Source: Limnomonas spitsbergensis (lineage: Eukaryota; Chlorophyta; Chlorophyceae; Chlamydomonadales). Taken from it: a stretch of DNA of 64,000 nucleotides. A model generated the notes under the pieces. It did not search any database. It was not told the origin of the DNA and was given only the letters and a program-made list of their open reading frames with translations. The position numbers and the translations under genes were made by a program. This document shows positions 30,201 to 42,200 of the stretch, piece after piece. Where the stretch lies: NCBI GenBank assembly GCA_037349105.1, contig JAYJMM010000039.1, forward strand, positions 5,796,501 through 5,860,500, written 5' to 3'. The first letter of the stretch is position 1. Every line of letters begins with the position of its first letter.

Positions 30201-33200
30201 AGATGCCCTCCACCTACTCCGCACCCCCCTCCCTGTACCTGCAGATGCCCTCCACCTACTCCGCACCCCCATCCCTGTACCTGCTAGGTTGAACCCTTAA
30301 CACTACACCCTGTACCTGCAGATGCCCTCCACCTACTCCGCACCCCCCTCCCTGTACCTGCAGATGCCCTCCACCTACTCCGCACCCCCATCCCTGTACC
30401 TGCTAGGTTGAACCCTTAACACTACACCCTGTACCTGCAGATGCCCTCCACCTACTCCGCACCCCCCTCCCTGTACCTGCAGATGCCCTCCACCTACTCC
30501 GCACCCCCATCCCTGTACCTGCTAGATTGAACCCTAAACACTACACCCTGTACCTGCAGATGCCCTCCACCTACTCCGCACCCCCATCCCTGTACCTGCA
30601 GATGCCCTCCACCTACTCCGCACCCCCATCCCTGTACCTGCTAGGTTGAACCCTAAACACTACACCCTGTACCTGCAGATGCCCTCCACCTACTCCGCAC
30701 CCCCGTCACTGTACCTGCAGATGCCCTCCACCTACTCCGCACCCCCATCCCTGTACCTGCTAGGTTGAACCCTAAACACTACACCTTGTACCTGCAGATG
30801 CCCTCCACCTACTCCGCACCCCCCTCCCTGTACCTGCAGATGCCCTCCACCTACTCCGCACCCCCATCCCTGTACCTGCTAGGTTGAACCCTAAACACTA
30901 CACCTTGTACCTGCAGATGCCCTCCACCTACTCCGCACCCCCCTCCCTGTACCTGCAGATGCCCTCCACCTACTCCGCACCCCCATCCCTGTACCTACAG
31001 ATGCCCTCCACCTACTCCGCACCCCCCTCCCTGTACCTGCAGATGCCCTCCACCTACTCCGCACCCCCATCCCTGTACCTGCTAGGTTGAACCCTAAACA
31101 CTACACCCTGTACCTGCAGATGCCCTCCACCTACTCCGCACCCCCCTCCCTGTACCTGCAAGGTTGAACCCTAAACACTACACCCTGTACCTGCAGATGC
31201 CCTCCACCTACTCCGCACCCCCCCCCCCCCCCCTGTACCTGCTAGGTTGAACCCTAAACACTACACCTTGTACCTGCAGATGCCCTCCACCTACTCCGCA
31301 CCCCCCTCCCTGTACCTGCTAGGTTGAACCCTAAACACTACACCCTGTACCTGCAGATGCCCTCCACCTACTCCGCACCCCCCTCCCTGTACCTGCTAGG
31401 TTGAACCCTAAACACTACACCCTGTACCTGCAGATGCCCTCCACCTACTCCGCACCCCCCCTCCCTGTACCTGCTAGGTTGAACCCTAAACACTACACCC
31501 TGCACCTGCAGATGCCCTCCACCTGCTTCGTTTTCCCCTCCCTGTACCTGCTAGGTTGAACGTGGTGGTATATACCCGGCTGGGGTGGGTCAGGCCAAGA
31601 GGGCTCCAGGTCAACACAGGCTCTCCGATACTCTTGCGTAGCCGCACCTGCCGTTGTTCAGGATTTAGGGTTCAGGGTTTGATGTGTAGGGTGTGATGTT
31701 AAGGGTTGGATGTTTAGGGTTTAATGTTAAGGGTTGGGGCTCAGGGTTGATACCTGCGATTGTTTGTGATTGCAGAGCCTCAGGATACATGGTACAGGGT
31801 TCTGGGCTCAGGCTTCAGGGTTGGGGTTCGAGGCCAAGAGCCCAAGGTTCCGGGTTTGAAGTGCGTTTCAAAGTTCAGGGTTTAGCTTTCAGGGTTCAGG
31901 GTTCAGCATGTTTAGTCAGGATTCAGGCTTATCGGTATCTCAACCCTGGTCGAATATCCAAACCCTGGTCGAATATTCAAACCCTGGTCAAATATCCAAA
32001 CCCTGATCGAATATTCAAAAGTTGGTCGAATATTCAAACCCCGGTCGAGCACGGTATTTAAACTGCGGTCGAATATTCAAACCCCGGTCGAGCACGGTAT
32101 TTAAACCTTGGTCGAATATTCAAACCCCGGTCGAATATCCGAACCCCGGTGGGATATGCAAACCCTGGTCGAATATCTTAACCCTGGTCGAACATTCAAA
32201 CCCTGGTCGAATATTCAAACCCTGGTCGAATATCCAAACCCTGGTCGAATATTCAAAACTTGGTCGAATATTCAAACCCCGGTCGAGCACGGTATTTAAA
32301 CCTTGGTCGAATATTCAAACCCCGGTCGAATATCTGAACCCCGGTGGGATATGCAAACCCTGGTCGAATATCTTAACCCTGGTCGAACATTCAAACCCTG
32401 GTCGAATATCCAAACCCTGGTCGAATATTCAAAAGTTGGTCGAATATTCAAACCCCGGTCGAGCACGGTATTTAAACCTTGGTCGAATATTCAAACCCCG
32501 GTCGAATATCTGAACCCCGGTGGAATATGCAAACCCTGGTCGAATATCTTAACCCTGGTCGAATATTCAAACCCTGGTCGAATATCCAAAACCTGGTCGA
32601 ATATTCAAAAGTTGGTCGAATATTCAAAACCCGGTCGAGTACGGTATTTAAACCTTGGTCGAATATTCAAACCCCGGTCCACTATGCAAACCCTGGTCGA
32701 ATATTCACCCCCCGGTCGTTGTAGTGGTCACACCTCCGTGCCTCTCATTTATCAGCCTGCCATCTCCTTAGCCTCATGGTCCATCGGCCTGCCACAATTT
32801 TGGGGTGGTAACATGGCCAACCAGGCATTGCCTTGCCTTCAACAAACTCATTGCTGCCTCCCCCCTCCTCTAGTATCCCTCATGCTCCTAGTTTCACTCA
32901 TCGCCATGCAAACCTAACACCTCAGCTTCAGTCCAGCCTCAGTTTCAATCCCACCAGAGGTCCAGGCTCGGGTCCCCCCTCGGTGCCCTTCATTTTGGTG
33001 TAATGTTGCAATAAGAAAAATATTTAAAGCAGCTAATATAAATGGTCAAGTGTAATAAAACTAAAAAACGGTTTACATCTCCCCTCGCTTCTTGGTGTCT
33101 TCTCTTCTTCTCTGGGAGGCTTGTCCGGTGCTAAGCCCATGGAGGGCAGCACTTCCCCAGACATCACAACCTGGGTTAACCGGTACGAAAATGCGGCACG

Positions 33201-36200
33201 GTCAAACGGTACGGTGCGGCCAAAATGGCCGGGCAGGTAACGAAATGACCGACTCAGATTTTTAACACGGTAAGGTATTGTAAAGCAGTGCGATACGATA
33301 CGGCAAAGGGTCCGGGATTTGGACCCATACGGTCGTAATGGGTAACTCTCGTCGCAACCCCTGCGGTGGGACCTCAAGCTGCCTTTGCCGTTACTTCTGA
33401 TCCCCCTTTCAACATCTGCCGAGACCCGTGCAGTCCATGTTCACCATGCTACGTGAGTTGGGTACTATCCCCCCTCTGGACCAACTCTTGCCCCAACCAC
33501 TCTTGCCGTAAGCACTCTACAGTCTGCTAGGGACCTCCTTCTTGGGCCTCCTCCCCATCTTGATCATGTGCACCCTCATCCTTCTCGACCTCTCGTTAAT
33601 CTCACAAGCTATGGGAAATCGATGGATTGGAAGAAACCGATTGCCCACACTTGCAGCTCTGAGGAAGTGATGTAGGCTGGCATGCCCTGAACTCAAAATA
33701 TTCAAACCCTGGTCGAATATTCAAACCCTGAAGCCTGCCGAGTTTTCAGCACACCTGACGACACGTTTCGACGTAGACAACAATTCATTTTATAGAGGTG
33801 CACACGGTCTTAACATTGTATTGAACACTTGGAATATTTTTGTGTCACACTCTTACAATTTGATTTATTACTTTGTGTACCGTATGTTTCTATGGTACGC
33901 CATAATGCCTTCATGGTTTCCAGGTTAGGCGGCTCACCAGGTCGGGATTGTGGTCAATGAAGGACATGATGCCCGAGATGTACTGCAGGTCACCTGCAGG
34001 TACAGGCAGTACGCCCGGGCAGGTCACATAGATTAGGCTGGCAATAGGAACCACTGACATCACACATATGATGCTGCATGCACTCATGAACTTCAAGCGG
34101 AAGATAATAAAGAAGTGATGCATGGCCAAATATTGCATGGCCAAATATTGCATGGCTAGACGCCCCCCCCCCCCCCCCCTTGCTCATTTACTGGCATTAA
34201 TTATTTCCTGGTATTAAAAAAAACAGATGATATGTATTTCACATTAATTCGTTTAATGGAAACTCATTTGATGTTTTATTGACACTACTGCAATATATAC
34301 CGGTATATGAAACCATTTAATATTTATTTCACATACATTCATGTAAATATGAAATCATCTGTACTAATAGATGCAGCTCCTGTTTATTTTAGCTACTTTT
34401 TATTTTAGTTAGACCGCTTTCCAGCGGGTACTTGATCAGCATCACACATCACACATAATACATAATACATAATACACCATAAACTGCCCGTCACATATCA
34501 CACCTTTGCTGTGCACCCACAGGCCGCTTCACAGCAGGCAATTGATCAGCATCACTCATCACACATTTAAAATCATGAATCACACCTTTGCTGTGCACCC
34601 ACAGGCCGCTTCACAGCAGGCAATTGATCAGCATCACTCATCACACATTTCAAATCATGAATTACACCTTTGCTGTGCACCCACAGGCCGCTTCGCAGCA
34701 GGCAATTGATCAGCATCACTCATCACACATTTCAAATCATGAATCACACCTTTGCTGTGCACCCACAGGCCGCTTTGCAGCAGGCAATTGATCAGCATCA
34801 CTCATCACACATTTCAAATCATGCATTGGCACATCAAACATTTCAAATCACACATCACACCTGTGCAGTGTGCCTACATGTTGCTTCCCATCGTGTCATG
34901 GATCAGCAGCGCATGCGTCATCAGCATCAGCATCACACATCACACATCACACCTGTCCTGTGTGCCCACATGTCGCTGCCTAGGTGGTACTTGATCAGCA
35001 GCGCATGCGTCATCAGCATCAGCATCACACGTCATACATTACACATCACACGTCATGCATTACACATTACACATCACACCTGTGCTGTGTGCCCAGAGGT
35101 CGCTTCCCAGCGGGTACTTGGTCAGCAGCGCATGCGTCATCAGCTGTGCGAACGTGCGTATGTTGTGTGTGTGGCTCATAAGCCAAGGCGCCATTGCCAG
35201 CAGCAGCGTGGGAATGAGGCGCGCATGCCAACAGGCTGGCAGATGTATCGCAACCTGTATTGGATGCAGGTTTTGACTTCAGTTCTCAATTTCCAGCTTT
35301 GAATTTCCAGCTTCCGATTTTCAGTGTTCAGGTGGCGATGGCCAGCATCTGAAGGGGCCAGGCGAGCATGCCAGCAGGCGAGCACATGTATCGCAACTTG
35401 CATTGGAAGCTGCACTTTCTAGTTGTAAGCTCCCAGTTGCAATTTTCAGTTTTAAGGTCGCCATGGCCAGGTTTTGTGGTGGACCAGGTGCACATGCCAG
35501 TAAAAGGGCTGGAGCAGGGCATTCTGCACTGGAAGCAACACAGTGGCCAGCAAGTGGGCAGGTGCGGCACAATCTAGACCCTGAGTCCCCTGCCCTAAAC
35601 CCTGATCACACCTGACATAACCCCTTAAACACCTGAACCTAACCCAGATCCCACCTGACCTAAAACCTGAACCCAATCGCCCTAAACCCTGAGCCTACCT
35701 GACCTTAACCCTCAGTCCCCTGCCCTAAACCCCAAGACCCCTGCCCTTAACCCCAAGTCCCCTGCCCTAAACCCTGATCCCACCTGACATGAACCCTAAC
35801 ACTCCTCACCTAAACCCTGAACCCACCTGTCCTGCGACGAGCATGAAACTGCCAACGCCAGCATGGTTGCGTGTGTAGCAGGATATGACCGGGAGTAGAA
35901 GCTCTGACACCAACTCCGGCTGCAGAGGTATTTGAATTCAAATTTGAATTAAGGTGATCAAGAAAGAATGCCAGCATGGTTGCGTGTGTAGCAGGATATG
36001 ACCGGGAGTAGAAGCTCTGACACCAACTTCGGCTGCGGAGGTATTTGAATTCAAATTTTGGATTTAGGTTATGGGGGAAAAAAACCCGGGGATCTTGGCA
36101 CCTTCCCCGGATTTTTTTTGGTTTATTTTAAATTTTTGAACCCTGTGTTTTTTTTAGTCACTTTTTTTTCTAGGCATACTTTTTTTACAGTCTCCCATAA

Positions 36201-39200
36201 AGAAGATCCCTAATATAATTGTCAGTATGGTTGCGTGTGTAGCAGGATATGACCGGCAGCAGATAGAAGCTCTGACACCAATTGTGTAGCAGGACATGAC
36301 AGGGAGTACAAGCTCCGACACCAACTCTGGCTGCACGGGTGCTTGAATTTAGATTTAAATTTAAATGAGCAAGGAAAGACGCCAGCATGGTTATGTGTGT
36401 ATCAGAATACGCATGACAGCAAAAGCTCTGCAACCACCTTACACCTGAACGGGTTTTGAATTCAAATTCAAATTTAGTTGATCAAGGTAAACGCATGCCC
36501 ACGTCCGACAGCCCAAGCAGTAGGCCTTGCTCGCCTGCTTGATCAGCAGCCCCCCAGATCTAGATCTGCATGGCATGCCCGGACCTGGATCCATGCAACT
36601 GCCGAAGCAGCAGGCCCGCCAGCACTCCTCCAATAGCTATTTCAAACCAAGAAGCCTGCTCGAGCAGATATAGACATGTACCACCCTGCTTAAGATCTAG
36701 AGACATTCAGATCTAGAGCGATTCAGATCTAGAGATATTCAGATCGGGGCAGGCTCGCCATAACCCCCCTCCAGGTGCTGCTTCACGTTGGGTGGGCTGA
36801 TCTAGATCTGTATGGCCAGTCTGGATCTGGATCCGTACCTGCTTCAGTAGCAGGCTTGGCAGCACCCCCTCCAGGTGTTGCTTCATGCTGGGCGGGCTAT
36901 TCCCACCGCCCATATCTGGATCTAGATCTGTCGCCCCCAGATCCGGATCCATGCACATTTTTTAGCGGCAGGCCCATCAAGATACCCTCCAGGCATTGCT
37001 TCACGATTGGCGATCCGTTGCTGCCCTCAGATCTACATCTGCTACGCCCACCCGGATCCGGATCCGCATACCTGCTTGAGCAGCAGGCCCGCGGAGGCTC
37101 CTGAGATCCTGAGATATAGATCTCAAAATACCTAGATCCGCACACCTGCTTGAGCAGTAGGCCTGCCAGCACCCCCTCCATCACCTGCTTTGTTCTCAGT
37201 CGGCACATGCGCCCCCCAGATATAGATCTGACTCGCCCAACCGGATCCAGATCCACACACCTGCTTCAGCAGCAAGCCTGCAAGCACCCCCTCCATCTTA
37301 CACTTCGTGCTCAGTCGGCCAGCTTCATGCTAATCGAAGCTTGGCGGATCCCCCTGTGCAGCTACATTCGGGTCAGCAATCCCGCCCACAACAGTAGAGG
37401 ACCGATTTGTTTTTGTGTAAGAGGTTAAACAAAAGGGGGCCCACGCCCCCCAGATATAGATCTGCATCGCCCAACCGGATCCAGATCCACACACCTACTT
37501 CAGCAGCAAGCCCGCAAGCACCCCTTCCAGGTACTGCTTCACGCTGGGTGGGCTGTTGCGCCCCCCATATCTAGTTCTGCATCGCCTGACCGGATCCGGA
37601 TCCACACACCTGCTTCAGCAGCAAGCCCGCAAGCACCCCTTCCAGATACTGCTTCACGCTGGGTGGGCTGTTGCCGCCGCCCATGGCCGCCATGATGCTC
37701 ACGACAGCCGGGCGCACGGCCGGGGGCCTCACGAAGCCGGACAGCACCGCTAGGGCCTGCCACAGCCGTGTCTGCAATGGCGCGCACGGTAAGATGCAGC
37801 GTATCTTAGCTACTTAGGATTTAGGGTTCAGCCATTTAGGGTTTAGGGTAAGGGGTTCGGCCGCTAAAGGTTCAGCCATTTAGGGTAAGGTGTGCGGCCG
37901 TTTAGGGTTCAGGGTTCAAATCTAGCCTTTTACGGGTTCAGGTTACGGTTAGCCGTTTTATGATTAGGGTTGAGCCCCTCAGTGTTTAGGGTTCAGCAAT
38001 TCAATATGTCGAGCTGTTTTCAAACAACACATGTGGGGAAATCTCAGGCCTGCAAATGGCAGACTGCACCCACGGCTTTTCCTGACCCACGAGGAAAAAG
38101 GCCCTCCTCGCCCCCAACCCTGCTGCACCCACATCCCAAAACTTCAACCCTAACCCATAAACCCTGATCCCTCACACATGCGAGCGCCAAAACCCTACCA
38201 CTGTCATCTTGCGCCCAAACTGTATACCCTAAACCCTGACTCCTAAACTATTACCCCTCCCCACTGTCACCCCACACCTCTTTCCCTTACTCCTCCCAGC
38301 CAACCCCGGTTGCCCCACCCTCTTTCATGGCACCGACGAAATAAACCTCTGAAAAAAACTACCCCCCCCCCCCGTGTCACCCCCCTGGCCCTGTGCCCCT
38401 CCTTCTTTCTGTCCACAATCCTTCCAAACCCTTAATCGTAAACCCCCATTACCCCCCCCCCCCCCAGCTGCCACACCTTCATTTTGTCCACACTCCTTAT
38501 AAACCGTAAACCCCATTGCCGCCCCTCCCCCCGGCTGACCCATCTTCATTTTTTCTATACTCTTTACAAACCCTAAACCCCCATTGTCATCCCTCCCCTC
38601 TGCCTCCCCCCCCCCCCCCACACACACCCTCATCTTCTTTCTGTGCTCCCACCCTACACCCCCTTAACCCTACACCCCCCTAGCCCTGCGTTCCCACCAT
38701 TATGTGCTCCCACCTTAAAAACCCTAAACCATCCACCCCCCCCCCTTGTTACCCCTCCCCTGTCATCCCCATCACCTTCTTTCTGTCCACACTCCTTACA
38801 AACCCTGAACCCTTAATCCTAAACCCCTTGTCACCTTCTTCCTGTGCAGCTCCCCTCCCTGCTTGTAGCTGTCGGTGATCATCAGAGGGTCTGTCAGGGC
38901 AAAGTTCAGCAGCTCCCGCCACAACGCCATCCCCGCCGCAGCCGCCGCAACCAGGGACGGCTCCGAGCTCGCCGGAGGACGCGATGCATCCGAGGACGGA
39001 GGCGGCGGCGGCGCAGCGGACGAGGCCGGGGCGTTTGAGGCCCGGGGTTGCACCACATTCGGTGCGCTTGCAGCGGCAGACTTGGGCGCACGCTCCCGAT
39101 CGTGTTGCTCCCACTCGTCTTGTTCCCGCGCTGCTCCGCCCCAGTCGCCGGCACCGTGGAAGATGATGGAAGGACGGGGCCTGACGGCGGCTGGGGCGGC

Positions 39201-42200
39201 GGTGGCGGCGGAGGCGCCACCGGGGCCGGGCAGCTCGGTTGGTGTGGCGTTGTTGTTAGAGGTACCAGCCGCCGTTTTCGCCTCCGGCTCTGCTACCGCT
39301 GGGCGGTGCATGGCCGTGTCCTGAGGCTGGGAGCCAGCCGAGGTCCAAACGCAGCCGGCCTGAGGCAGGGGACGGGCAGTCCTTTGATTCTTGTTCTGTA
39401 ATCCATTTTAAATTTTACGGTGTGTACAACAAATATGAAATAAATAAATAAATCATGAGGTGGTGAATATCCGTACCCAGACAGCCTGAGGCAGGGGATG
39501 GGTTTAGGGGACAGGTTTTCCGCCTTTTGAACCTCATCGTAAACCTCCTGCTGGTACCAGTAAAACAAATACAACATACGAATAGATTTCCTATTCATTT
39601 AACGGCAAGGAAATAAATAGGAAATAGACCCGGAACCCTTGATGCCACATCAGCATTGCTGTAATGCCAAGGGCCCTACACGCCTGTCCCTCTCCCCCCT
39701 CACCCTGGCAGCCAGGCGGTGCAAGCCCATCGCTATCGCGGCCCGCGGCGCCACGTCAGCACTGCCGGCCAGCAGGTCCCGCGCCGCCGCCGTGGAGCTC
39801 GCAGATGCAGGCCGAGGCACGGCGCCAGCTAGGCTCGCCACCTCATCGAGATCCACCACACTGGCATCCACGGGCACCTCCACCTCTCCACCTAAAAGGG
39901 TCCAGGGTTCATGATTCAGGGTCTAGGATTCAGTGTTCAGGGTATGGGGTCCAGTGTTCAGTGTGTAGGGTTCAGTGTTCAGTGCCTAGGGTTCAGTGTT
40001 CAGGTTCACACCTTCGCCCCAACCTCCGCCCTCCCCTCATCCCCCCCTACCCCTGCGCAAATTCACCCCTCCCCTCCTCCTACCCCCCCTGCGCACCTTC
40101 ACGCTTCCCAACCCTTCTCCTCGTGCACATTCACCCACCCCACCTCCTCCCCTCCATCCCTCCCCCCCACACCCATTCACCCCTCCCCTCCTTCTACCCT
40201 CCCTGTGCACCTTCACCCTTTCCGCCGCTGGAGTGCAGCAAGAGCCGTCTGACCAGGGGCGCGTAGCTGCTCAGCAGGCAGGGGCTGAGGTCTAGCAGCG
40301 CAGCCAGCTGGCAGGCAGCCAGCAACGTCACGCGGGGGGAGGCGCTGCCCCAGTCCAGGAGGCGACCGACAGCCCAGAAGAGCGGCCCGGGCTGCCCAGC
40401 CTTGGGGTTGCCAGCAGCAGCAGCTGCAGTAGAAGCAGAGGCGGAATTATTAGCAGGGTTTCCTGATGTGGTGGTTGTGGTTGTGGAGAGGAGGTTGTCG
40501 CCGTTGCTCCCGTTCCAGTGGAGCCGGTCGAGAGGGAGAGGCTGCGCTCCACTGGCTGCAGATGAGCTGGTCTGCAAGTGGGAGGTGTTGAGTGTGGGAT
40601 GGGGAGGGTAAGAGGTGGAGGGTGGGAGGTGGAGGGTGACAGGTGGAGGGTGGAAGGTGTGGAGGTGGAGAGTGAGAGGTGTGGAAGATAATATGTGAAG
40701 GGTGACAGGTGGAGGGTGAGTGGTGTCGAGAGTGAGGTGTGTGGAGGATAAGAGGTGGGAGGTGACTGATGGAGGGTGAGTGGTGTGGAGAGTGATAGGT
40801 GTGAAGGGTGGTGTGTGTAATGTGTGATACATGGGGCACGTGAGGTGTTTGTGGGAAATAACAGGTGTGACAGGTGAAATGTGGATATTTTAGTCTGTGG
40901 TATATCATGTAGGGTTAAGGGTTGAGGGTTAAGGTCAAGGGTCAAAAGTCGAGGTTCAAGGGATAAGGGGCACTACACCTAAACCCTTCTTCCAACACAT
41001 CTGAATGTTTTGGCGCATCAGTGCTCCCCTGGCCGACGGTTCCTGCGCCCGCACCCACAAGCATACAACCATTCTAGATGTGTGCGTGCGCCTGTGTAGC
41101 AGCAGCGTTGAAGCTCATCTAGCCATTTTAGGGTTCAGGGTTAAGGTCTCAATCATAAACCCTGTTGCAGCAGCGTCAGGGCTCACCTGGCTGCCGGTTC
41201 CCGCGCCCGCGCTAGCAAACAGCTGAGGCGGCATGATGGTGTTCACAAACGCGGCCACGGTAGGAACCCGCTTGCGTTGGCAGCCCGACATGGCGTTGCA
41301 CACCGGGCGCAGCACGGCCCAACAGAGCCGCTCGACAGGCAGGGACGCTCCGGCACCGCTGCTGCCGTGAGGGCCCGAGTCTGACCCGAGCTCGTCCGCC
41401 ATGGCCGCCTGCGCGACGCACAGCGCGCGGTGCGAGCAAGGTAGCGACACGGAGAAGTTGACGCAGGGTTCAGGGTGTAAAGATCAAGGTTCAGGGTTCA
41501 GGGTTCAGGGTTCAGGGTTCAGGGTTCAGGGCCACAGGGTTCAGGGTTCAGGGCCACAGGTTCAGGGTTCAGGGTTCAGGGCCGGTTTAGATGGAGTGTG
41601 CAACAACCATGTGGATTGCACACTAACAGGTCCCCACGATGTTTAGTTCAAATTAGTACTTTTACCTTTATCTTACAACCCTTACCCTTCACGGCAACCC
41701 TTTTGAACCATGAGCCTTAAAGGGTTCAACACGGCTACCGAAAAAAACAGCGCTCCATAAGGTTTAGGGTTTAGGGTTTCGGATTTAGGGTTTAGCGCTC
41801 CACCGGGTGTGAGTCTTAAGGAAGCAGTGTGCGACATGGGCTGAAGTTGCGTGCGCACCTCCGCCCCGCACCAATTTACAAACTCTCGTCAAACCCTCAA
41901 AGCCAGATTCCATGCCAAACGCGCATGGGCTGTTTTCACTGCTGCAATCAAAGGGACGCGCAACGGCGGCTTCAAACCCTAAAACCATCTGGAGGGTGCA
42001 GCGTCTCCCGAGTCTTAGGGTTTATGGTGTATGGCTTAACGCAGGTTTAAAGCCCAGGTTAAAGGGTTAAGGGGTTGGGGTTTTAATCCTTTAACCCTAA
42101 ATCCTGCTGTAGGGTGCAGCCTCCTCACCTGGGGTTAGGGTTACGGATTAGGGTTCGGGTTTTACGGTTGGGAATTAGGGTTTGAAATTTTACGTTTTGA

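Noticed and set aside
41409..41480. 5' extension of exon V11 ([16 protein letters not shown])
   Set aside because: Attractive as protein, but there is no AG acceptor before an in-frame TGA.
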